Below are positions 33,820 through 41,723 of a DNA stretch of 64,000 nt, in pieces. A program made the position numbers and the translations under genes. Source of the DNA: Fidelibacterota bacterium (GTDB taxonomy: Bacteria; Fidelibacterota; Marinisomatia; Marinisomatales; TCS55); NCBI GenBank assembly GCA_014239435.1, contig JAAZYX010000020.1, forward strand, positions 62,001-126,000. Direction: 5' to 3'. Each line of letters begins with the position of its first letter. Within the stretch, counting starts at the first letter, position 1. The notes beneath the pieces were generated by a model. That model had not been told where the DNA came from and did not search any database. It saw only the letters and a program-made list of their open reading frames with translations.

Positions 33820-35807
33820 TTTTTCAAATACCGATCAAACCAATCTCCGATAAACTTTAATCGGGCTTCACGCCTATCCGGCCTTCCATGTCGGGAAAGC
33901 CCATGAAATTCTTCAGGGAATCTGACGTATTCGGTATCAATTCCCAAGTATTTCAAGGATGTAAACACTTGATCGCCTTGCTCAACATTGCACCTCAAGT
34001 CACCTTCGCTGTGGATTACTAACACTGGCGTTTTGCATTTATGGATGTATGTGATGGGAGACCACTTTTTGTACGTTTCTCTCTGTTCCCATGGCGGACC
34101 GTTAAATTCCCAGCTCATATCCCAGCCCACATCAGAGTTGCCAAACATACTACTCATATCCGAAACACACCTCTGTGTGACTGCAGCTTTAAACCGGCTG
34201 GTATGGGTTACAATCCAATTTGTCATATAGCCTCCATAGCTTCCTCCGGTAACACCAAGTTTATTTTTATCAATGTAGCCAAGAGAGACCGCATAATCCG
34301 CAGCGGCCATTAAATCTCCCATAGCGGGTTCTGCCCATTTCCCTGTGATGGAATCTGAAAATTTAAATCCATACCCTTGACTGCCACGCGGATTGGTGTA
34401 CATCACTACATAACCTTTCGACGCAAGCGCATACATTTCATGATAAAATGTTCGTCCATATTGGCACCTTGGCCCACCGTGGATATTGAGGATAAATGGA
34501 TATTTTTTCTTATTACTAAAGTTTGGTGGCTTCACAACCCATCCCATTAATTTTTGCTTTCCATTAGAAAATTCTACTTCTTCCGCCGGAATAAAATCTC
34601 TGCTATTGATATAAGATTGATTTAGCCGTGTAATCTGTTTTGTTTTGGCTGTAAGTAAATTCAAACAGAAAACCTCATCGGGAGCATCGATCATCGCACC
34701 GTGGTAAATAAGTTTGGATCCGGTGTCGCTGAGACTAAAAGTTACGGCCAGCGCGTCGGGTTCAGTAACGGGTACAACTACGCCAGAATCAAGATTGGCG
34801 CAAACAATGGCTTGGCGGCCATCATTTGAAATTCCGTAATACACATTGTTGCCGTCTGCTCCAAAAGTAGGAGATGTAATAACAAATGAAGGCGTGATAT
34901 CTCCAAGGGTAAGCGGGTATGCAGTACGGTCAAGTTTCCGTCCATATATCTTGTGATTTTTTCCTGTTACTTCTACCGTATTAAGCTCAGTATTAATCGC
35001 ACCCCAACTGTGATAGGGGTCCTGATGTCCGAGATACGCCAGTGTCTTTCCATTGGGAGACCATGCGAGCCCTTCCTTTGGGCCATTCGGCGTTTTCACA
35101 TGTTTCACATTCCCGCCGGCAGTGGGTACTCTGTAAATTTCAAATTCATCCAATCGCATTTGCCAGTTATTAAATCTCTGCGAAATAAATGCGATTTCTT
35201 TCCCATCAGGAGACCAGCATGGAAACATATCATGATAATCACCTTCCACAATTTGATTTGCTTTCCCTGAGCTGGAATCACAGACCCAAACATGAGTGAA
35301 TTCACTATCAAAAAAGCCATGCCCATCTAAGCGGTAAAAAATATCCTTATAATGACGGTATGTTGGTGTTTTAGGTTTCCCCTTTTTATCCAGCTTAACC
35401 TCTTTGCCAAGTGGATGGAATAAAAATGCGATCTTTCTCCCGTTGGGAGACCATTTTAAGTCAGATACATATCCACGCTTTAATTTGGTCAGCGGTTTGG
35501 CTTCACCTCCATCCATGGGGAGCGTCCAAATTTGACCAATAGATTCGTTCTTGCGGACAAATGCCAACTGCCTGCCATCTGGAGACCATCTCGGATTAAG
35601 ATCATTCCGCTTACCAAAAGTAAGTTGTTTCAGCCCGCGCCCATTGCTTCCAACTATGTAAACATTCGTGTAATAGGTTTTATCCTTTTTATCGATCCAT
35701 TCCACCAAAAACGCAACGGACTTCCCATTCGGAGATACTTGAGGGTCTTGGATTAATTTAAATCGGTAAATATCATCTATTCGAATTTTTTGTTTCGGCA
35801 TTTCCAA
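33816..35807 (-). CDS. S9-family serine peptidase (acylaminoacyl peptidase-like)
   Basis: The 663-residue protein has an N-terminal beta-propeller of TolB/PD40 repeats (four W-S-P-D/N-G-K/R-x-I/L-A-F/Y repeats in residues 40-265) and a C-terminal alpha/beta hydrolase. The nucleophile Ser is in G-G-S-Y-G-G-Y near residue 522, with the Asp in E-G-D-L-R and the His in E-F-H-G. Such enzymes cleave short peptides, the propeller restricting access. No signal peptide is visible, so it is probably cytoplasmic. Confidence 0.92.
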   Translation of the reverse strand: MEMPKQKIRIDDIYRFKLIQDPQVSPNGKSVAFLVEWIDKKDKTYYTNVYIVGSNGRGLKQLTFGKRNDLNPRWSPDGRQLAFVRKNESIGQIWTLPMDGGEAKPLTKLKRGYVSDLKWSPNGRKIAFLFHPLGKEVKLDKKGKPKTPTYRHYKDIFYRLDGHGFFDSEFTHVWVCDSSSGKANQIVEGDYHDMFPCWSPDGKEIAFISQRFNNWQMRLDEFEIYRVPTAGGNVKHVKTPNGPKEGLAWSPNGKTLAYLGHQDPYHSWGAINTELNTVEVTGKNHKIYGRKLDRTAYPLTLGDITPSFVITSPTFGADGNNVYYGISNDGRQAIVCANLDSGVVVPVTEPDALAVTFSLSDTGSKLIYHGAMIDAPDEVFCLNLLTAKTKQITRLNQSYINSRDFIPAEEVEFSNGKQKLMGWVVKPPNFSNKKKYPFILNIHGGPRCQYGRTFYHEMYALASKGYVVMYTNPRGSQGYGFKFSDSITGKWAEPAMGDLMAAADYAVSLGYIDKNKLGVTGGSYGGYMTNWIVTHTSRFKAAVTQRCVSDMSSMFGNSDVGWDMSWEFNGPPWEQRETYKKWSPITYIHKCKTPVLVIHSEGDLRCNVEQGDQVFTSLKYLGIDTEYVRFPEEFHGLSRHGRPDRREARLKFIGDWFDRYLKK

Positions 35808-35813
35808 CCTTTC

Positions 35814-37043
35814 TTATTCAGGAATCGAGTAAAGCAATGTGCTGTGTTTTTCAAACAAGTTATATACATTTTCAATTGTGTAATTATCTGACAAAAAATG
35901 TGCTACTGGCTTTCGGTGATCGACCGGAATTGTGCCCATAAAATACCATTGTCCAGGGATTAAATCCTGATTCAATTTGTAATCTGTAACCGGATCCGGT
36001 CCCATTAGGCCAGTAGACGGACTACGCATTGAGACCGTGTTTACGATACCATCATTTTCAAACCAAGTTGAATCTGTTGAAGAGCCTTCTTCCCAAAAAT
36101 CAATTTTTTTACCCATCGATCTGGTATGACTTCGAAGGATGAAAGGCATATCATCGTTTGGTATGTGAAACCCGGTGGAAGAATCCAATTTAGAAGAAGA
36201 AGAAGCAAAGGAAAAATAGTACACATCATTTTCTGCGGTCATAAATGTATTCAATTCTCTGGCGCCTTCAATGCTTGCATCCCAGGAACAAATATTACGG
36301 GTTTGCCACGCCGGATGCTCTCGCATCCTTCTGAAATAATTCATCCATGGCTCATCGTATTTTTTAGCAAAATCCCACTGTTCAAGGTCAAAACGGTAAA
36401 AATCGTTCCCTACCGCGGATGCAAGGGCAATAAAGTCCTGTAAAAAAGGTGCGGTACTCGTAACAATATTGCTCAATGTGGTACCATCATGAGGCGTAGA
36501 TATGGTTGTAATGGAATGCACCCATCCTATTTGCTCTTTTCCAAGTAAATCACTTATTTCCGGATCTAATCCGAGAGAGTCAGAGTGGATAATGTGTGTA
36601 AGCTGATACAAAAGCATTCTTGCTGTTTGCCCGCCCATGCTGTGTCCAATTATGTGCACAGGATGACTGGAGTCCCATTCGGGATATAGTCCAGCGGAAA
36701 TTTTCCCTTCCGGTTTTTGAATAATTCCATATTGATTGGAATGCGCCTCTCCATAGTCTACCTGACCTCCTTTTATTTGATAATACATTTCAACCGCTCG
36801 GTCCCAATTAGAGGATACTGGACCGATGGATACGGTATACACTTCAAATCCTCGACTTTTTAAATATGCTTCAATATCATACTTACCGCCCCAATATCGG
36901 TATCCAGCCATTTCATCCCTGCCCCATCCCATAAATCCGTGAACCAATATAATGGGGTAGCGGTTCGAATCTTTTGAATACCCAATGTCCATAATTAATA
37001 TTATTGATATCAGGATGATTTTATAGAGCCGACAATACATCAT
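35814..37043 (-). CDS. Secreted alpha/beta-hydrolase lipase
   Basis: From ATG 37043 the protein is 409 residues with a signal peptide (about 1-22). An upstream TTG-type frame extends to 37124 but crosses the glnA terminator hairpin, so it is not coding. The lipase signature H-G-F-M-G-W and the nucleophile motif G-H-S-M-G-G (near residue 125) are present, with I-I-L-V-H-G oxyanion context. Architecture resembles staphylococcal-type true lipases with a lid. It is followed after six bases by the S9 peptidase. Confidence 0.85.
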   Translation of the reverse strand: MMYCRLYKIILISIILIMDIGYSKDSNRYPIILVHGFMGWGRDEMAGYRYWGGKYDIEAYLKSRGFEVYTVSIGPVSSNWDRAVEMYYQIKGGQVDYGEAHSNQYGIIQKPEGKISAGLYPEWDSSHPVHIIGHSMGGQTARMLLYQLTHIIHSDSLGLDPEISDLLGKEQIGWVHSITTISTPHDGTTLSNIVTSTAPFLQDFIALASAVGNDFYRFDLEQWDFAKKYDEPWMNYFRRMREHPAWQTRNICSWDASIEGARELNTFMTAENDVYYFSFASSSSKLDSSTGFHIPNDDMPFILRSHTRSMGKKIDFWEEGSSTDSTWFENDGIVNTVSMRSPSTGLMGPDPVTDYKLNQDLIPGQWYFMGTIPVDHRKPVAHFLSDNYTIENVYNLFEKHSTLLYSIPE

Positions 37044-37085
37044 TAGCCAATTTATACAATTACAGTGATTATTGGGCCATTTGTT

Positions 37086-37117
37086 ACAAAAAGATGGCCT
37101 CACAAGAGGCCATCTTT
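37086..37117 (-). terminator. Terminator after glnA
   Basis: A perfect 12-bp stem (37090-37101 paired with 37106-37117) with a four-base loop is followed on the minus strand by a TTTTTG tract. It lies 24 bases after the glutamine synthetase stop. Confidence 0.9.
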
Positions 37118-37140
37118 CTACCAATTTTTATACTGGTCGT

Positions 37141-38151
37141 TTATGCGCAAACAGTACTGATTAAAGATGCGCATACTTGATAAGGATCCATATTGGCCGC
37201 TGGGCGCCTATCTTCAAGGTATCCATAACCATCATTCGCTGTTGCCATCGGAATCCTAATAGATGCACCGCGGTCGCTCACTCCATAGCGGAAATCATGG
37301 ATGGAACATGTTTCATGCAGTCCCGTCAGCCGCTCTTCATTATGCGCGCCATAAATAGCAATATGCTCATCATGTTTTTTACCAAGCTTTTCGCAAGCAT
37401 CTTCAATGACTTTCATTCCGCCATTTTCCCGCATGGATTTCGTACTGAAGTTTGTGTGTGCACCTGCTCCGTTCCAGTCACCCTTGACAGGTTTTGGATG
37501 AAGCGTAGCGTTCACCCCATAGTCTTCCGCTATGCGATACAAAAGCCAGCGGGAAAGCCAAAGTTGGTCTGCAACTTCTAGTGCGCCAAGGGGCCCGACC
37601 TGAAATTCCCATTGTCCGGGCATAACTTCGGCATTTATACCTGATAACCCAATGCCGGCTCTTACGCATGCATCCATATGGTCTTCAACAATTTCACGGC
37701 CAAAAACTTCATCCGCACCAACACCACAATAAAATGGTCCTTGCGGTGCCGGATATCCTCCATCGGGCCAGCCAAGAGGAGAGCGGCCGACAAAAAAGGT
37801 GTATTCCTGTTCAATACCAAACCATGGTTCATGATCACTATACTTATCAGCAAGTTCTGAAAGAGTGGCGCGCATATTCGATTTATGAATAGTGCCGTCT
37901 GCATTTCGTACTTCATTCATTACCAAGATATCGTCGCCTTCCCTAATCGGGTCAGGGACAAAGCACACGGGCTTCAACATACAGTCGCTGTTCTTTCCTT
38001 CTGCCTGCATGGTGCTGGATCCATCAAATCCCCATTCCGGAATATCTTCCAGAGCAGTAGCGGGCCCGTCAATTATTTTTGTTTTTGATCTCAATTTAGA
38101 TGTTGGCTGATGGCCGTCGATCCAAATGTATTCGGCTTTTATTTTTGCCAT
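37141..38151 (-). CDS. glnII: Glutamine synthetase, type II (eukaryotic-type GSII)
   Basis: The 336-residue length and motifs are those of GSII, not the approximately 470-residue GSI or 700-residue GSIII. They include W-G-F-D-G-S-S-T, N-A-E-V-M-P-G-Q-W-E-F-Q-V-G-P, and D-R-R-P-A-A-N-M-D-P. It makes glutamine from glutamate, ammonia and ATP. It follows the Lrp/AsnC regulator by 26 bases and ends at a strong terminator, so regulator and enzyme may form a two-gene unit. It lacks the GSI adenylylation site. Confidence 0.95.
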   Translation of the reverse strand: MAKIKAEYIWIDGHQPTSKLRSKTKIIDGPATALEDIPEWGFDGSSTMQAEGKNSDCMLKPVCFVPDPIREGDDILVMNEVRNADGTIHKSNMRATLSELADKYSDHEPWFGIEQEYTFFVGRSPLGWPDGGYPAPQGPFYCGVGADEVFGREIVEDHMDACVRAGIGLSGINAEVMPGQWEFQVGPLGALEVADQLWLSRWLLYRIAEDYGVNATLHPKPVKGDWNGAGAHTNFSTKSMRENGGMKVIEDACEKLGKKHDEHIAIYGAHNEERLTGLHETCSIHDFRYGVSDRGASIRIPMATANDGYGYLEDRRPAANMDPYQVCASLISTVCA

Positions 38152-38177
38152 TGGTTGCTCTCCTTTGATAGTTGTGG

Positions 38178-38636
38178 TTAAGTTTTTTCTACTAATTCCA
38201 ATTCTAATCCATCTTTATAAGTACTCATTACAACAGATGTTTGAGTCCGCATAACACCCGGCCATGATTGAATGTCCCTCAGTAATTTTTCAAGTTCAGT
38301 TGAATTTCGTACTCTTACTTTTAACAAATGACTACCATCTCCAGTAACAGAATGGCACTCGAGTACAGCATTATCGTTCATTGATTTCTGAATGATATCT
38401 TCATATTGATCTGAACTGGAGCTGACTACTGCGATAAATGCGGACAAATCAAATCCCAGTGCTTTCGCATTGAGCTTTACAGAAAATTTTTGGATGATGT
38501 CTGATTCCGTAAGCTTTTTGATTCTTTCTGTTACAGCCGGCACCGACATGGACACAGAATCCGCTATTTCACTTGCAGTCGTTCTTGAATTTTCTTGTAA
38601 AATCGATAAAATACTTAAATCTTTAGCATCAATCAT
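38178..38636 (-). CDS. Lrp/AsnC-family transcriptional regulator
   Basis: The 152-residue protein has a helix-turn-helix (about residues 5-60; I-L-S-I-L-Q-E-N-S-R and S-V-P-A-V-T-E-R) and a RAM/AsnC effector domain (about 65-145) that binds amino acids. Being 26 bases upstream of glutamine synthetase on the same strand, it probably controls nitrogen assimilation and itself. Its start is supported by AAT-rich upstream DNA with a palindrome matching Lrp-type arms. Confidence 0.92.
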   Translation of the reverse strand: MIDAKDLSILSILQENSRTTASEIADSVSMSVPAVTERIKKLTESDIIQKFSVKLNAKALGFDLSAFIAVVSSSSDQYEDIIQKSMNDNAVLECHSVTGDGSHLLKVRVRNSTELEKLLRDIQSWPGVMRTQTSVVMSTYKDGLELELVEKT

Positions 38637-38677
38637 GCTGAATATTAATCCTATAATCCAGGTAAAAACAATAATAT

Positions 38678-38695
38678 TTTAGTTATTTTACTAAA
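38678..38695 (-). promoter_or_regulatory. Candidate Lrp/AsnC operator upstream of the regulator
   Basis: TTTAGT-N6-ACTAAA is a perfect palindrome, 42-59 bases upstream of the regulator start. Its TAG...CTA arms and AT-rich centre resemble the E. coli Lrp consensus (YAG...CTR). A weak promoter on the minus strand (TTGTTT at 38671-38666, then TAATAT 18 bases on) lies just downstream of it. Confidence 0.45.
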
Positions 38696-38709
38696 TTTAC
38701 TTAATAATT

Positions 38710-39834
38710 TTAACTAACAATCCATTCTGCGACATCTTCCCCGATTGAAATAGCCGCCGTTAATCCCGGAGAATCAATGCCCACTAAGTTTATCCACCCC
38801 TCCAAGCCGGCCCCTTCTTCATGTCGGATATAATAATCTGATTGCTTTACCTGTTCCGGAAAATACTTGGGCCTAATTCCTGAATAATCCGGCGAAAGGT
38901 CTGTGATGTTTAAATCGGGGATGTATCTTTTTGCTTCGCCGAAAAAAGTATCGGCTAATGATTCGGTTACCGAATAATCCTCGTTCAATAATTCCAGCCA
39001 AGCGGCGCTTGGCCCTAGCTTTGAGGATCCGGACTGATCAAAACTTAAATGGATTCCAAGCGAATCGTTTTCTATGTCAGGAAGAGGATACACCAGGTGT
39101 GAAAATTCATTCCGCCATTTTGAAGAGAGTTTAAAATATTCACCTTTTGAGAATTTTAAAGAAGGCGCTTTGCGTCCCATTACCATCGCCGCAATTGTTT
39201 CGCTGTGCAACCCTGCAGCATTCACCACCCAATTTGCCGTTACATTACTTTCAACAGACCCATGCTCAACAAGGAAAAGAGAATATTCATTTAAATTGTT
39301 CTTGTGCGCATCTCCTACCGAGGTCATGAATAGGGAATCGTGGCCGGTCGAGCCTGAAATCCTGTTAAATGCAGACATCAATTCGTGAGCTGAAATGATA
39401 CCGGTAGATGGAATGAAAAGCGCCAATTCGGCCTCAATGTTTGGCTCGAGAGAATAAATTTCTTTTTTACTAATTATTCGCATTTCGTCAACTCCGTTGC
39501 GGATTCCTTTCTGAAACAATTCTTGTAAAACAGGCTCCTGACCTTTCTGGGCAATAACCAGTTTCCCACATTTATTGTACCAGACATTTTCTTTTTCACA
39601 AAAGTCATACAATTTTCTGTTCGCCCTTGCGCAGTAAGATGCCTTCACAGATCCATCGGCATAATAGAGTCCCGAATGAATTACTTCACTATTCCGACTG
39701 GATGTAGCATGCCCAAAGCCATCCTCTTTATCTACAATCAAGACTGACGACTCTCCTTTTTCTGCCAAAGCCCTTGAAACGGCTAGACCAATCACCCCTG
39801 CGCCAATAATTACAACTTTATAATCAGTACTCAT
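38710..39834 (-). CDS. FAD-dependent L-2-hydroxyglutarate dehydrogenase/oxidase-like protein
   Basis: The 374-residue protein begins with an FAD-binding G-A-G-V-I-G-L-A and the DAO-fold T-S-S-R-N-S-E-V-I-H-S-G-L-Y-Y motif that typifies the L2HGDH/LhgO branch. It probably oxidises L-2-hydroxyglutarate to 2-oxoglutarate. Placed downstream of an aldo/keto reductase and ending 74 bases before the Lrp gene, it belongs to the opposite end of the glutamine/2-oxoglutarate neighbourhood, though in a separate transcript. Confidence 0.82.
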   Translation of the reverse strand: MSTDYKVVIIGAGVIGLAVSRALAEKGESSVLIVDKEDGFGHATSSRNSEVIHSGLYYADGSVKASYCARANRKLYDFCEKENVWYNKCGKLVIAQKGQEPVLQELFQKGIRNGVDEMRIISKKEIYSLEPNIEAELALFIPSTGIISAHELMSAFNRISGSTGHDSLFMTSVGDAHKNNLNEYSLFLVEHGSVESNVTANWVVNAAGLHSETIAAMVMGRKAPSLKFSKGEYFKLSSKWRNEFSHLVYPLPDIENDSLGIHLSFDQSGSSKLGPSAAWLELLNEDYSVTESLADTFFGEAKRYIPDLNITDLSPDYSGIRPKYFPEQVKQSDYYIRHEEGAGLEGWINLVGIDSPGLTAAISIGEDVAEWIVS

Positions 39835-39839
39835 AGGAG

Positions 39840-40799
39840 TTACAATTTTCCATCAATAGCTAATAATGTTTCCTCGTCAAGTTCAATCCCAGAAGCGGAA
39901 AGATTGGACTCAAGTTGTTCAACTGATGATGCTCCGATAATTGCTGAGGAGACTTCCTTTTTCCGCAATATCCAAGCAAACGAAAGTTGTACAAGCGAAA
40001 GGCCTGCTTCATCCGCAATGGATTTAAGACGTTTTACTTCTTTTATATTATCCTGCGTTAAATGAACCGATTCAAATTTTCCTGCTGCGCGGCTTCCTTT
40101 TGGGGATGATTTCAGGGATTTATATTTCCCGGTTAACACTCCATGCGCAAGAGGAGAAAATACAATATTCCCGATTCCGTTTTTTCCGCAGAATGGAAAC
40201 AGCACTTCATTAAAATCTTCTTCTAAAAATGTGTCAATGAGAAGATTATATTTGGGCTGGTTTGAAATAAATCTAGGAAAGGTTTTTGCCGATGCAATAT
40301 TCAAGGCTTCCTGCATGTGAGCAGTACTGAAATTCGAACAACCGGCGTATAAAATTTTTCCTTGAGCAAAAAGAACAGCTAGCGCTTCCAAGCTTTCCTC
40401 CAGTGGAACCGAATCATCATAAACATGAAACTGATATAAATCAATATAATCCGTTTGTAGCCGAACTAGTGATGCCTCGCATGCTTGAATAATATGCTTT
40501 TTAGATAATCCTGATCCAAAAGGCCCTGGATGCATTCTTCCGTACACTTTTGTAGCAATTACCATTTGATCGCGGGGCAAATCCTTCGCCGCTTTCCCAA
40601 GCATAATTTCCGATTGTCCCGCAGAATACACATCGGCCATATCAAATAAATTCACTCCGTGATGGAAAGCTGTTTTTATGAGATTAATAGATGTTTTTTC
40701 ATTTACGCTACCGCCAAGAGTCAGCCATCCTCCAAGACTTAATTCACTAACTTTAAGGCCGGAATTCCCCAATGATCTGTATTGCATATTCGTTTCCAT
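39840..40799 (-). CDS. Aldo/keto reductase
   Basis: The 319-residue TIM-barrel protein has the AKR core: F-D-M-A-D-V-Y near residue 55 (catalytic D and Y), K-V-Y-G-R-M with the catalytic lysine, and C-S-N-F-S-T near residue 160. It reduces aldehydes or ketones with NADPH. The potassium-channel-beta-like K/A-G-L-S-K-K segment places it near the voltage-gated channel beta branch. The start may be ATG 40799 or the internal one at 40787. The specific substrate is unknown. It is five bases from the FAD oxidase. Confidence 0.88.
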   Translation of the reverse strand: METNMQYRSLGNSGLKVSELSLGGWLTLGGSVNEKTSINLIKTAFHHGVNLFDMADVYSAGQSEIMLGKAAKDLPRDQMVIATKVYGRMHPGPFGSGLSKKHIIQACEASLVRLQTDYIDLYQFHVYDDSVPLEESLEALAVLFAQGKILYAGCSNFSTAHMQEALNIASAKTFPRFISNQPKYNLLIDTFLEEDFNEVLFPFCGKNGIGNIVFSPLAHGVLTGKYKSLKSSPKGSRAAGKFESVHLTQDNIKEVKRLKSIADEAGLSLVQLSFAWILRKKEVSSAIIGASSVEQLESNLSASGIELDEETLLAIDGKL

Positions 40800-40814
40800 T
40801 ATATCTTTGTAGTG

Positions 40815-41723
40815 TTAGAACTTAATTCCAAAACCCAATCCGGATGCCCAGCCGCCGGTGCCAAACATATACATCCCAATATCAAATGCATATTCTTCAT
40901 ATGAATAGGATAAGCCAAATCCCGTGTCGCTTAGCATATCTCTTCCAATGGAATAAGATGTTTTCTGGTTTAGTTTCATGCTGGTTGTGCCAAATCTGAG
41001 TTGAAAATGATACGGCAGAATAACAACACCTCCCAAATGGATTCTTGTAGATTTATCTCCCGGATAATAAACGGCGTCTACAGCTAATTCCAATGGCAGA
41101 TAGGCCAGTTTTCTTGATCCTCCAATGGATACATAAATAGGCGGCTTTGATTCTGCTTCGGTATATTTATCAAGCGAGATTCCTCCATTTTGTATACTGA
41201 GCGATATGTTGCCAAAATCATTTGGAAGGTGTAGCAGTACACCAAAACCCATTGTCAAAATAACTGCCTGAACATTATCCAAATTGCTGACAAAAAGTCC
41301 TGAATTCACCCCAAGAGAATAGATTTTATTCGTATCCGACCATGTTGACGAAGCACTCAGCCAAGTATCTGAGGATGTATAATTTCCCGTTGATTGATTG
41401 TTTACATCTCTACCTTCAAAAATTCCATACCCAAGATGCCTTAAATTTATGGATACCGTATTTGAATTTTTCGGCAACTGGAGAGAGGCAGACTCAGCCG
41501 TAATGTCACCCGGATAGGTAATCATACTAATGGAAAATATGCGCTTATTAGTTTTTATAGCTGCCGGATTAAATCGGTCGGATTCCATAACATTGATACT
41601 CCTTCCGCCGCCCGCCATTGCCAATGATTGAGGGTGAAACCATGCGCTCATTCCGGGGTACGAAACTTGCCCAAAGCAAACTTGTGTGATGATGTAAATA
41701 ATCGTGAGGTATTTTGGTTTCAT
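40815..41723 (-). CDS. PorV/PorQ-like outer membrane beta-barrel protein
   Basis: The 302-residue protein has a signal peptide (about 1-18) and the S-L-A-M-A-G-G-G...N-P-A-A start typical of the PorV/PorQ/OM family. Alternating beta-strand patterns fill the rest, ending in G-F-G-I-K-F with a C-terminal aromatic, as for BamA clients. PorV/PorQ take part in type IX secretion in Bacteroidetes; a stand-alone homologue here does not prove that system. It starts inside the last codons of priA (four-base overlap). Confidence 0.75.
   Translation of the reverse strand: MKPKYLTIIYIITQVCFGQVSYPGMSAWFHPQSLAMAGGGRSINVMESDRFNPAAIKTNKRIFSISMITYPGDITAESASLQLPKNSNTVSINLRHLGYGIFEGRDVNNQSTGNYTSSDTWLSASSTWSDTNKIYSLGVNSGLFVSNLDNVQAVILTMGFGVLLHLPNDFGNISLSIQNGGISLDKYTEAESKPPIYVSIGGSRKLAYLPLELAVDAVYYPGDKSTRIHLGGVVILPYHFQLRFGTTSMKLNQKTSYSIGRDMLSDTGFGLSYSYEEYAFDIGMYMFGTGGWASGLGFGIKF

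Noticed and set aside
37044-37124. An extended lipase frame upstream of 37043.
   Set aside because: It runs through the glutamine synthetase terminator and lacks a signal peptide at its start.
40815-41723. Type IX secretion system from a PorV/PorQ-like protein.
   Set aside because: Only this one homologue is seen; no other Por or Gld proteins are present, so the system cannot be claimed.
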